The notes under the pieces: generated by a model
What the model was told of the DNA's origin: nothing
Database searches by the model: none
What the model saw: the letters and a program-made list of their open reading frames with translations, nothing else
Assembly: GCF_017355965.1 (NCBI RefSeq)
Contig: NZ_JAFIQW010000003.1
Coordinates: forward strand, 86,001-150,000
Direction: 5' to 3'
Source of the DNA: Desertivibrio insolitus
GTDB taxonomy: Bacteria > Actinomycetota > Actinomycetes > Actinomycetales > Microbacteriaceae
Length of the DNA stretch: 64,000 nt
Position numbers and translations under genes: made by a program
In this document: in pieces, positions 48,808 to 56,841 of the stretch
Numbering within the stretch: position 1 is the first letter of the stretch
How the letters are laid out: each line of letters opens with the position of its first letter

Positions 48808-50283
48808 CTAGGGTTCGCTCGGCTCCGCCGTCTCGGTCGGCGCGGTCGAGGCGCCGGGCGCCGCCCGGAACGGCACCAGCGCCGCCACGGCGAGGTCGAG
48901 CACCTGCTGGTCGCCGAGCCGGGCGAGGTACTCCGCCGAGTCGGCGGCGGCGACGCCGATCAGCACGGGTTCACCGGTCGAGGGCTCGAGGTTGATCCAG
49001 CACGCGAAGCGGCTGTCGGTGCCCGTGACGGTCCACAGCGTGGCATCCGTGTCCCAGAAGGGAGCCTCCCAGCGCAGCAGTACGCTCTCGCGGCTGCCGA
49101 CGCCCACGAGGTCGAGCGCGTCGAGGTGCGCCTGCGGCAGCGGCGGGTCGAACGTGACTCCGCCGGCCTTGAGCACGCCGAGCGGCACGGCGACGACGAC
49201 GCGGTGCCCGGACAGCGACTCGCCGGTGCTCAGCCGCACGCCGACGGCGTCGTCGCGCACGTCGACCTCCGCCACGCCGCTGCCGAGCCGCACGTCGAGG
49301 CCGTCGAGCAGCGACCGGACGAGGTTCTCGAGGCCGCCGGTCACCGCGACCGGGCGGCCGACGTCTTCGCCGTCGCCGATGAGCTCGAGGGGATCGATGC
49401 GCTCCTGCACGCCGTTCTTCGCCGAGACCGCTGTGCTCGCGGCGCCGGTGCGCGGCTCGATGACGGTGCGCAGGTACGCGCCGAGCGAGGCGGAGTCGAC
49501 GCCCGGCTGCGCGGCGATCGCGGCGCCGAGCGCGGAGAGCAGGCTGACGTCCTCGGGAGCGTCCGCGGCGAGCGCGAGGGCGGATGCCACGACGCCAGAG
49601 CCGGAGACCGGTTGCTCCCCCGGGCGGCCGTCCGCGTCGCGCACCTCGCGGCCGAACAGCGGGGTGGTCTCGATGCCCTGCTCGAGGAGCACGGCGAGCA
49701 GCTCGGCATCCGCCTCGGTGTCGAGGAAGGCGGCGCCGCGCTCGACGGGGAAGGGCCACCGGTCGTCGGCGACCGACCCGATGCGCCCGCCGGAGCGGTC
49801 GCGTGCTTCCAGCACGATGACCTCGTAGCCCTCGGCGGCGATCTCGGCCGCGGCGGTCGCGCCCGCGATGCCGGCGCCGACGACGAGCACGCGGTCGCCA
49901 TCCTCGGCCACGCCGAGCACCTCCTGCGCGGCGCGGAGCCCGGACCGCCAGGCGCCGGTGACCATGCCGGGGTGCTCGACCGCGGTGTGCTCGCCGGCGA
50001 AGAAGAGGCGTCGGCCGACGCTGGAGCCGAGGGTCGCGCGTGCCTCGGTGGTGCCGCCGACGGCGAGGAAGCTCGTGGCCCCGAGGAAGGCCTCGTTGGT
50101 GCTCCATGTCGACCGCTCGAACGCGGCGGGCGCGGGCAGCGAGTCGTTCGAGGGGCTGGGCTCCGGCTCGGTGGTCGGGGTCGGCGTCGCGCTCGGCTCC
50201 GGCTCGTCGGTGGTGCACGCGGCGAGCGCGAGCACGCCGACGCCTCCCAGCAGGAAGCCGCGTCGCGTGAACCCAGCCGTCAT
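48808..50283 (-). CDS. Secreted FAD-dependent amine oxidase, apparently circularly permuted
   Basis: A 491-residue flavoprotein lipoprotein. The N-terminus has a twin-arginine signal (TRRGFLLGG, residues 6-14) and a lipobox LAAC (Cys23). Residues 58-123 then match what is normally the C-terminus of amine oxidases: a W...G..S-type stretch, RRLFFAGEHT (91-100) and PGMVTGAWRSGLRAAQEVL (105-123). Only after that comes the FAD Rossmann motif VLVVGAGIAGATAAAE (132-147) and LEARDRSGGRIG. The C-terminal end (VLIGVAAADSAEYLARLGDQ...) stops where the last FAD motif would begin. Substrate unknown. Third gene after pyrE on the minus strand, 9 bases from its neighbour. Confidence 0.82.
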   Translation of the reverse strand: MTAGFTRRGFLLGGVGVLALAACTTDEPEPSATPTPTTEPEPSPSNDSLPAPAAFERSTWSTNEAFLGATSFLAVGGTTEARATLGSSVGRRLFFAGEHTAVEHPGMVTGAWRSGLRAAQEVLGVAEDGDRVLVVGAGIAGATAAAEIAAEGYEVIVLEARDRSGGRIGSVADDRWPFPVERGAAFLDTEADAELLAVLLEQGIETTPLFGREVRDADGRPGEQPVSGSGVVASALALAADAPEDVSLLSALGAAIAAQPGVDSASLGAYLRTVIEPRTGAASTAVSAKNGVQERIDPLELIGDGEDVGRPVAVTGGLENLVRSLLDGLDVRLGSGVAEVDVRDDAVGVRLSTGESLSGHRVVVAVPLGVLKAGGVTFDPPLPQAHLDALDLVGVGSRESVLLRWEAPFWDTDATLWTVTGTDSRFACWINLEPSTGEPVLIGVAAADSAEYLARLGDQQVLDLAVAALVPFRAAPGASTAPTETAEPSEP

Positions 50284-50292
50284 GCCTACGTT

Positions 50293-51732
50293 CTACTCCC
50301 CGCCGGCCGCGATCGAGCCCTCGAGGGGCTCACCGGAGCTGCGGCTCGCGAAGCAGTAGTAGTCGCGGTAGCCCGCGTCCCACTCCTCGGCGGTCACCGG
50401 GTAGCTGCCCTCGAGCTGCAGGTCGCGGTAGGCGCTCGCGAGGTCGAGGTCGATCGCGCCGGGGGTGCTGCACAGCGAGGCGATCTGCTGCTGCAGCGCC
50501 TCGACGCCGGGATACGCGGTGGGGTCGTCGTCGGCCAGGAACGCGCCGCGGAACACGAGCTGCGCCGGGTGCGACTCGTCGCAGTCGACGACCGTGAACT
50601 CCTCGGCGAACGGTCCCGTGTACGGGTCGAGGCACTCGCCGCCCGCGAGCTCGTTCCAGGAGTAGGTGCCGGGCTCGAGCGGGGCGTCGGGCAGCTCGTC
50701 GTCGGCGGGCGGCACCGGCAGCGCCGTCACCGTGGGGGTCGGCAGCGACACGACCTCGGGCGCCGGGGCGAGCCGCGTGCCGAGGATGAACAGGCCGATC
50801 AGCGCGATCACGACGACGAGCGCGGCGGCGACCAGGCCCAGCCGGACCTCGCTCCTGGTGAGCGGCGGGCGACCGCTGCGGGGAACGGATGCCGCGGCGA
50901 CGTCGGCCTCGTCCGTCCGGCGCGACCGCCGCGTCTGCTGCTCGACGATCGCGGGGTGCGTGAACGGCACCGGTTGCTGCGGGGAGTCGAAGACCGGCAC
51001 CGGGCCGGTCGGGGCGCCTCCAGCGCTGAGGCTCCAGCTCTTGTTCGACACCGGGGCGGCGTCGGACTCGCGAGGCGCGCGGGGCCGCGGCAGGTGATGC
51101 GTCGGCATCGCGTGGGTCGCGTCGTCGTCCGGGTCGGCAGGCGCCGCGTCGCCCACGGCGGCCGTTCTCGCGGGCGGCGGGGTGGGGGCGGATGACACGG
51201 GAGTCGCCCCTGCGAACGGGATGCGGTGTTCGAGCAGCGGGGGCGGCGGCTGGTTCTCCAGCCGCTCGGCCTTGGGCGTCGGCACGTGGTGGGTCGGCAG
51301 CGCCTGCGTCGCGTCGTCGTCCGCGGGGGACGCCGGTCGGGCGGGGGCGGACGGAGCGGAGGCCGAGGGCGCGGGTGCCGAGGTCGCGGACGGCACCGGC
51401 GACGCGGACGGTGCGGGCGCGGCGGCCGGTGGATACGAGCGCGGCGGCATGGTGGGCGGCGGCGACGCGGCGGGTGGGGCGACCGGCGGGTACGAGCTCG
51501 GTGGCACCGCCGGCGGTGGGGTCGGTGCCGACTCGCGCGGCATGGGACGCGGTGCGAGCGGAACCGGACGCGCGGCGGGGGCGGTCGGCTGCTCGGGCGC
51601 GGCGGGCTCGTCGGCGTCGTCGGAGGACGACACGATCTCGGTCCACCACGTCGGGGGCGCGGCGGGATCGGAGGAGGTCAGCCCCGGGTCATCCGTCGCC
51701 CCGGTCTTGCCCTCGTCGCGGTCGGACGTCAC
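50293..51732 (-). CDS. Proline-rich membrane protein with septum-formation-type C-terminal domain
   Basis: A 479-residue protein. The first 290 residues are disordered, rich in proline, alanine and serine, with the motif DDDAT-x-A-x-PTHH-x-P present twice (about residues 137 and 197). One transmembrane helix follows (RLGLVAAALVVVIALIGLFI). The outer domain has AGGECLDPYTGPFAEEFTVVDCDESHPAQLVFRG (in parts) and later cysteines, the pattern of the actinobacterial septum-formation domain. GTG 51732 overlaps the pyrE stop as GTGA. Role unknown; a cell-envelope function is likely. Confidence 0.72.
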   Translation of the reverse strand: MTSDRDEGKTGATDDPGLTSSDPAAPPTWWTEIVSSSDDADEPAAPEQPTAPAARPVPLAPRPMPRESAPTPPPAVPPSSYPPVAPPAASPPPTMPPRSYPPAAAPAPSASPVPSATSAPAPSASAPSAPARPASPADDDATQALPTHHVPTPKAERLENQPPPPLLEHRIPFAGATPVSSAPTPPPARTAAVGDAAPADPDDDATHAMPTHHLPRPRAPRESDAAPVSNKSWSLSAGGAPTGPVPVFDSPQQPVPFTHPAIVEQQTRRSRRTDEADVAAASVPRSGRPPLTRSEVRLGLVAAALVVVIALIGLFILGTRLAPAPEVVSLPTPTVTALPVPPADDELPDAPLEPGTYSWNELAGGECLDPYTGPFAEEFTVVDCDESHPAQLVFRGAFLADDDPTAYPGVEALQQQIASLCSTPGAIDLDLASAYRDLQLEGSYPVTAEEWDAGYRDYYCFASRSSGEPLEGSIAAGGE

Positions 51733-52280
51733 GGGGCGAGCCCGAGGTCCTCGAGTCCGATGGCGGCGTAGTAGGGGTAGCCCGCGCCCTCGATGACCTC
51801 GCGCGCGCCGGTCGAGCGGTCGACGACCACGGCGACGGCGGCGATCTCGGCGCCGACCTTCTTCAGCGCCTCGATGGCCTTGAGCGGGGAGCCACCCGTG
51901 GTGGAGGTGTCCTCGAGCACGATGACACGCTTGCCGGCGAGCTCGGGGCCCTCGACCTGCTTGCCGCGGCCGTGGTCCTTCGGCTCCTTGCGCACGACGA
52001 ACGCGTCGTACGACAGGCCGCGGGCGGCGCCCTGGTGCAGCACGGCGGCGGCGATGGGGTCGGCGCCCATCGTGAGCCCGCCGACCGCGGAGACATCCGG
52101 GATCTCGGCGATGAGGTCGACCATGACCTGACCGATCAGCGGCGCGACGCGGTGGTCGAGGCTCACCTTGCGGAGGTCGATGTAGTAGCTCGCCTTCTTG
52201 CCGCTCGTGAGCGTGAAGTCGCCGTGGAAGACGGCCTCGGCCGAGATGTGGTCGATGAGCTGCTGGCGGGCGTCGGTCAC
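51729..52280 (-). CDS. pyrE: Orotate phosphoribosyltransferase (PyrE)
   Basis: A 183-residue enzyme making OMP from orotate and PRPP. The PRPP-binding motif is VIVLEDTSTTGGSPLKAIEAL near residues 118-138. The N-terminal FHGDFTLTSGKKASYYIDLRK and the flexible-loop block VRKEPKDHGRGKQVEG are diagnostic. Start ATG 52280. It leads an operon with the proline-rich protein and the amine oxidase and is divergent from xthA with 57 bases between. Confidence 0.95.
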   Translation of the reverse strand: MTDARQQLIDHISAEAVFHGDFTLTSGKKASYYIDLRKVSLDHRVAPLIGQVMVDLIAEIPDVSAVGGLTMGADPIAAAVLHQGAARGLSYDAFVVRKEPKDHGRGKQVEGPELAGKRVIVLEDTSTTGGSPLKAIEALKKVGAEIAAVAVVVDRSTGAREVIEGAGYPYYAAIGLEDLGLAP

Positions 52281-52337
52281 GAGTCAAGGGTAAGCGGAGG
52301 TCGGAGAGGTGACAGCGGGGGCCGCTACCGTGACCTC

Positions 52338-53180
52338 ATGCGTGTCGCCACCTGGAACGTGAACTCGATCCGCGCCCGCTCCACCCGCGTCGTCGACTGG
52401 CTCGTGCGCGAGGACATCGACGTGCTCGCGATGCAGGAGATCAAGTGCAAGCCCGAGCAGTTCCCGGCCGAGGAGTTCGAGCAGGCCGGATACGAGCTCG
52501 CCATCCACGGCCTCAACCAGTGGAACGGCGTCGCGTTCGCGAGCCGGCTGCCGATGGAGGACGTCGTCGACCACTTCCCCGGGCAGCCCGGATTCCTCAA
52601 GGGGCAGGAGGGGCCTGACCTGCCGCTCGAGGCCCGCGCGATGGGCGTCACCGTCGAGGGCCTGCGCCTCTGGAGCCTCTACGTACCGAACGGCCGCAGC
52701 CTCGGCGACCCGCACTACGAGTACAAGCTCGACTGGCTGTTCCGGCTGCGCGACCACGCGAAGCAGTGGCTGCAGGAGAACGACGGCGCCCCGCTGGCGC
52801 TGATGGGCGACTGGAACATCGCCCCGCTCGACGTCGACAACGGCGACCCCGCGGTGGTCGAGGGCTTCTCGACACACGTCTCACCGCCCGAGCGCGAGGC
52901 GTTCTTCGCGTTCGAGGACATCGGGATGACCGATCCCGTGCGGCCGCTCGTGCCCGAGGGCCTCTTCACGTACTGGGACTACAAGCAGCTGCGCTTCCCC
53001 CGCAACGAGGGCATGCGCATCGACTTCATCATCGGCAGCGAGAGCTTCGGCGACCTCGTCACCGGCGCGACGATCCACCGCAACGAGCGCAAGGGCACGG
53101 CGCCGAGCGACCACGTTCCGGTGCACGTCGACCTCGAGCTCGAGGTGGGCGACGAGGACGACCGTCCGATGATCTTCTAG
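52338..53180 (+). CDS. xthA: Exodeoxyribonuclease III (AP endonuclease family)
   Basis: A 280-residue Mg-dependent repair nuclease that cuts abasic DNA. The order of motifs is MRVATWNVNSIRAR, VLAMQEIKCKPEQFP (catalytic Glu), LWSLYVPNGRS (Tyr), LMGDWNIAPLDVD (Asp/Asn), MRIDFIIGS and the final SDHVPVHVDLEL (His). ATG 52338 is chosen; the long open frame upstream is antisense to pyrE. Confidence 0.94.
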   Translation: MRVATWNVNSIRARSTRVVDWLVREDIDVLAMQEIKCKPEQFPAEEFEQAGYELAIHGLNQWNGVAFASRLPMEDVVDHFPGQPGFLKGQEGPDLPLEARAMGVTVEGLRLWSLYVPNGRSLGDPHYEYKLDWLFRLRDHAKQWLQENDGAPLALMGDWNIAPLDVDNGDPAVVEGFSTHVSPPEREAFFAFEDIGMTDPVRPLVPEGLFTYWDYKQLRFPRNEGMRIDFIIGSESFGDLVTGATIHRNERKGTAPSDHVPVHVDLELEVGDEDDRPMIF

Positions 53181-53235
53181 GCACTGTCCCCTGAAGACGG
53201 GCTCGCGTACCCCGCTGTCCCCCGTCTAGGCTTCG

Positions 53236-54369
53236 GTGGTGCCCGCCTCCACCCGTCTCGCACTCGGCGCCGTAACCGGTCTGCTCGCCCTCTCCCTCTC
53301 GGCCTGCGCCTCCCCCGCGAGTTGCCAGGTCGAGCCCACGAAGGCTCCCGACACGGGCGCGCTGTTCGGCGTCAACCTGAACTGGGGCGAGGAGACGCTG
53401 CAGGAGTTCAGCGAGCGGATGGGCTTCGCCCCCGCCGTCGCGGTGTCGTTCGCGGGCTTCCCCATGAGCAAGCAGGAGATCGAGTGGTTCGGCGGCGCCG
53501 TCGACCAGGTCGAGCAGGAGGGCGGCACGCTGCTGCTCACGCTCGAGCCGCACGACGGGCTCCGCCTCGACCAGGACGACGTCGACGCGCTCGCCGAGCG
53601 GCTGACCGAGGTCAACGAGCGCGGCGTGCCGGTGGTCGTGCGGTTCGCGCACGAGATGAACGGCTCCTGGTACGAGTGGGGCCAGCAGCCCGAGGCCTAC
53701 GTCGCCGCGTTCCGGCAGGTCGCCGACGCCGTGCACGACACCCCCGCGTCGACGATGATGTGGGCCCCGAACTACGGCGGCGGCTACCCGTTCACCGGCG
53801 GGCAGTACGAGTCGAAGCCGGATGCCGCGGACTTCGGTCTCCTCGACCTCGACGGCAACGGGCGGCTGACCATGGCGGACGACCCCTACGCGCCCTATTA
53901 CCCAGGCGACGAGTACGTCGACTGGGTCGGCATGTCGCTGTACCACTGGGGCGACGTCTACCCCTGGGGCGAGAACGAACTGCCGGAGGACGACAAGTTC
54001 GTGAGCCAGCTGCGCGGTGAATACCGCGGGGCGGGCGGCGACGACACGGTGCTGCCCGACTTCTACGGCACCTACGGGGAGCAGCACGGCAAGCCGGTGG
54101 CGATCCCCGAGACATCCGCCCTCTTCAACACCAACGCCGACGGGCCGGACGAGCTCGACATCAAGCAGCGCTGGTGGCGCCAGGTGTTCGGCGAGCAGAC
54201 CGCCGCGCAGCTGCCGCTGCTGAAGATGATCAACTGGTTCGACTGGAGGAAGGACGAGGTCGAGATCGGCGGCGAGGTCGACTGGCGCGTCTCCGGCAAG
54301 GTGCGCGACGAGTTCCTCGCCGACCTGCCCGACGACCTCGAGTACGCGACGGGCAGCCCGCGCTGCTGA
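53236..54369 (+). CDS. GH26-like glycoside hydrolase lipoprotein
   Basis: A 377-residue secreted lipoprotein with a signal peptide and lipobox LSAC (Cys24). The mature part looks like a GH26-type barrel: VVVRFAHEMNGSWYEWGQQP gives the acid/base Glu, and KPVAIPETSALFNTN the candidate nucleophile Glu. Between them is DLDGNGRLTMADDPY, similar to an EF-hand or dockerin-type calcium loop, and DEYVDWVGMSLYHWG. Family members act on mannans or related glycans; the substrate is not readable. Start is GTG 53236 or GTG 53239. Confidence 0.77.
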   Translation: MVPASTRLALGAVTGLLALSLSACASPASCQVEPTKAPDTGALFGVNLNWGEETLQEFSERMGFAPAVAVSFAGFPMSKQEIEWFGGAVDQVEQEGGTLLLTLEPHDGLRLDQDDVDALAERLTEVNERGVPVVVRFAHEMNGSWYEWGQQPEAYVAAFRQVADAVHDTPASTMMWAPNYGGGYPFTGGQYESKPDAADFGLLDLDGNGRLTMADDPYAPYYPGDEYVDWVGMSLYHWGDVYPWGENELPEDDKFVSQLRGEYRGAGGDDTVLPDFYGTYGEQHGKPVAIPETSALFNTNADGPDELDIKQRWWRQVFGEQTAAQLPLLKMINWFDWRKDEVEIGGEVDWRVSGKVRDEFLADLPDDLEYATGSPRC

Positions 54370-54379
54370 CCCGTCCGGC

Positions 54380-54452
54380 GGTCGAGTAGCGCCGCCCTTC
54401 CGGCGTAGACCAGCCCCGCCGGTCGAGTACCGCCGAAGGCGCGTATCGAGGC
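54380..54452. repeat. REP-like palindromic elements (GGTCGAGTA...CGTATCGAG)
   Basis: GGTCGAGTAC, hairpin CGCCGAAGGCG, CGTATCGAGGCC makes one unit at 54421-54452. A degraded second unit lies just before it (GGTCGAGTAG... to ...TAGACC, 54380-54411). The same ends occur at 63338-63423. Confidence 0.75.
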
Positions 54453-54490
54453 CCTTCCCCTCAGCGGCACACGCGCGCCAGGCTGACCCC

Positions 54491-54943
54491 ATGCCGGTGC
54501 ACCGCATGACGAGAACGGATGCCGCGACCGCGGCCTCCCTGCTCGACGCGTTCAACCGCGAGTTCGACACCCCGACGCCCGGTGTCGACGCGCTCACGGC
54601 CCGGTTGGCCGTACTCGCCGGTCGCGACGACGTGGTCGTCCTCCTCGCGGGCGAGCACGACGGCGTCGCCGTCGTCTCCTTCCGCCAGAGCGTCTGGGCC
54701 GACGGCACGATCGCGCTGCTCGACGAGCTCTACGTGCGCCCGGCGCTCCGCGGTCGGGGCCTCGGCTCGGAGCTGCTCTCCGCAGCGTCCGACACCGCCC
54801 GTGCCGGCGGGTCCGAGGAGCTCGAGATCAACGTCGACGGCGAGGACCACGACGCCCGCCGCTTCTACGAGCGCCACGGCTTCACGAACATCGAGCCGGG
54901 CGCCTCCGAGCCCATGTACTTCTACTACCGCCGACTCGTCTGA
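54491..54943 (+). CDS. GNAT family N-acetyltransferase
   Basis: A 150-residue acetyltransferase. The acetyl-CoA loop is LYVRPALRGRGLGSELLSAASD near residues 81-102 (R-x-x-G-x-G). DARRFYERHGFTNIEPG near 122-138 is the C-terminal signature. No neighbour points to a substrate. ATG 54491 is the first good start; the protein begins VHRMTRTDAATAASLLDAF. Confidence 0.84.
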   Translation: MPVHRMTRTDAATAASLLDAFNREFDTPTPGVDALTARLAVLAGRDDVVVLLAGEHDGVAVVSFRQSVWADGTIALLDELYVRPALRGRGLGSELLSAASDTARAGGSEELEINVDGEDHDARRFYERHGFTNIEPGASEPMYFYYRRLV

Positions 54944-55083
54944 CTCCGTTCCGCTGCTTCTTTGCGCGGGAACCGGCGCCGACGCAACGATCGAGCGCTG
55001 CGCGCCGGTCGGCGGCCGTCGCGGCGTCACTAGCCTCGGAAGCGAGTCCAGCACCACCACGACCAGACGACGGGAGGGACACC

Positions 55084-56511
55084 ATGACCAGCATCAATCT
55101 GCCTGCGGCCATCATCGGAGAGCCCGAGGTCGTCGAGGACGGCCGCATCGCGACCGCGGAGGAGGTGGCCACGCATCCCGCCTGGCTCGCGCTCAAGGCC
55201 GCCGCGCTCGAGCTGCGTCCCCACCAGATCAAGGACGGCTCGATTCCGGATGCCGCCGCGCACGGCGCCGCGCGTGAGCACGTCGCCACCGTCTCTCGCA
55301 CCCTTCGCGAGCTCGCGCCCCTGCTCCCGCACGACGCGGCGTACCTCGAGGCGGCCGCGGTCGACTTCGAGCGCTGGGCGGCGGAGGGCTTCGGCGTGCC
55401 GGACTTCCACGACGCGCTCGTCGCGTTCCGGCCGGAGCTGACCCGCGCCGACGGGCTCGCGCACGTCGTCGTGTTCCCGATGTACACGCAGAACGGCTCG
55501 CCCGACCGGCTCGTCGAGGCGGTGCTCGTCGAGGTCATCTGGCCCGAGTTCGTCGCGCAGCTGGAGGCATCCGACTACTCCAACGCCCTGTTCGTGCCGA
55601 TCCGGTTCGTGGACTTCACGCCGGGCTACGACACGAACTCGGCGGTGCTGTTCCCCGAGACGGTGCCGGTGCGCGAGATCCCGCCCTTCACGTGGGGCGC
55701 GATCTTCGCCGACCGGGAGGCCGCGCGGTTCCGCCGCGTGGTGAAGGCCGCCGCCGAGATCACGCACCTCGAGCTGCCGGAGGACGCCCAGCGGATGCTC
55801 GACGACCAGCGGCTCGCGGAGGAGACCTTCGTGATGTGGGACCTCATCCACGACCGCACTCACATGCGCGGCGACCTGCCGTTCGACCCGTTCATGATCA
55901 AGCAGCGGATGCCGTTCTTCCTCTACTCGCTGGAGGAGCTGCGCTGCGACCTGACCGCGTTCCGCGAGTCGGTGTCGATCGAGCGACGGCTGCGGGCGCA
56001 GGAGCTGCTGACCGACGAGGAGCGCACGCTGCTCGAGCGGGCGAAGCTCGTGCAGTACGCGGTGATCTTCGACCGGATCTTCCGGTTCGCGATCACCGGG
56101 TCGCGGGTGCGCAACTACGACGGGCTCGGCGGCCAGTTGCTGTTCGCGTGGCTGCACCAGCACCACGTGCTGCACTGGACCGACACCAAGCTCGCGATCG
56201 ACTGGGACGAGGTCCCGGATGTCGTGAACGCGCTCGGCCGCGAGATCGAGGACCTGTACTGGCGCTCGATCGACCGTCCGAAGACGGCGCACTGGCTCGC
56301 CGCGTACGAGCTCGTGTCGGGCACGCTCACGCCGCACCCGGCGTCGAAGTGGGCCAAGCGCGAGCTGCCGCTCGACGGCCCGCCGAAGGGGCTCACCGAC
56401 CTCGTGATGGACGACGAGTTCCCGCTGTCGATGTTCTACGAGGCGCTGATTAAGAAGATGAGCGACGTCATCGCGTCGACCGCCGGCATCACCGGACGCT
56501 CAGAGCTCTGA
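55084..56511 (+). CDS. DUF6421-like conserved protein of unknown function
   Basis: A 475-residue soluble protein. I recognise it only as a conserved actinobacterial type (DUF6421-like). The central part contains WDLIHDRTHMRGDLPFDPFM with two histidines spaced as H256-D-R-T-H260, a possible metal site, followed by helical blocks EELRCDLTAFRE and QYAVIFDRIFRFAI. VVFPMYTQNGSPDRL and FVDFTPGYDTNSAVLFPETV are distinctive strands. No signal peptide or membrane span. ATG 55084 follows GGGAGG. A strong hairpin follows the stop. Confidence 0.65.
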   Translation: MTSINLPAAIIGEPEVVEDGRIATAEEVATHPAWLALKAAALELRPHQIKDGSIPDAAAHGAAREHVATVSRTLRELAPLLPHDAAYLEAAAVDFERWAAEGFGVPDFHDALVAFRPELTRADGLAHVVVFPMYTQNGSPDRLVEAVLVEVIWPEFVAQLEASDYSNALFVPIRFVDFTPGYDTNSAVLFPETVPVREIPPFTWGAIFADREAARFRRVVKAAAEITHLELPEDAQRMLDDQRLAEETFVMWDLIHDRTHMRGDLPFDPFMIKQRMPFFLYSLEELRCDLTAFRESVSIERRLRAQELLTDEERTLLERAKLVQYAVIFDRIFRFAITGSRVRNYDGLGGQLLFAWLHQHHVLHWTDTKLAIDWDEVPDVVNALGREIEDLYWRSIDRPKTAHWLAAYELVSGTLTPHPASKWAKRELPLDGPPKGLTDLVMDDEFPLSMFYEALIKKMSDVIASTAGITGRSEL

Positions 56512-56520
56512 CCGAGCTGC

Positions 56521-56559
56521 CGCCCGTGGCATCCGCACCAGGAACGGATGCCGCGGGCG
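56521..56559 (+). terminator. Terminator-like hairpin after the DUF6421-like gene
   Basis: CGCCCGTGGCATCCG (56521-56535) pairs with CGGATGCCGCGGGCG (56545-56559) at 14 of 15 positions around a 9-base loop, starting 10 bases after the stop. Its inner arms are the abundant GGCATCCG/CGGATGCC motif. Confidence 0.7.
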
Positions 56560-56633
56560 GCCCCACCCCTACCGGAGCGGCGACTCCCGCGCCGTTCTGC
56601 TCAGGTCTCGCCGTTCTGGTCCGGCGAACGGAC

Positions 56634-56693
56634 GAGCTGCGTTTTCTGCAATGCGTCGCGAACTCTCGTGACGTGACGCAGATTCCGCGGCTC
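56634..56693. repeat. Large imperfect palindrome
   Basis: Outer arms GAGCTGCG...CTGC and GCAG...CGCGGCTC agree at 12 of 16 positions; inner arms CGTCGCGA and TCGTGACG around ACTC agree at 7 of 8. Purpose unknown; I see no second copy in the window. Confidence 0.5.
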
Positions 56694-56841
56694 GAAATGG
56701 CTCCCGCCCGGAACGGCCCGTCCGGTGCAGCTCTGCTCGGGATCCGCCGCATCGGTTCGGCCTAGATCCCGGATGCCCGGCACCGCGCCTCGGCGCCGCA
56801 CCGAGTCATCCGCACCCCCGACCCCTGAGAGGATGAAGCAC

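Larger units (their letters stand above)
56512..56841. other. Intergenic region with two hairpins, no gene
   Basis: 330 bases without a convincing gene. It holds the terminator-like hairpin at 56521-56559 and a large imperfect palindrome at 56634-56693. The remainder to the threonine aldolase start shows only the ribosome site GAGAGG at 56827-56832. Confidence 0.6.
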
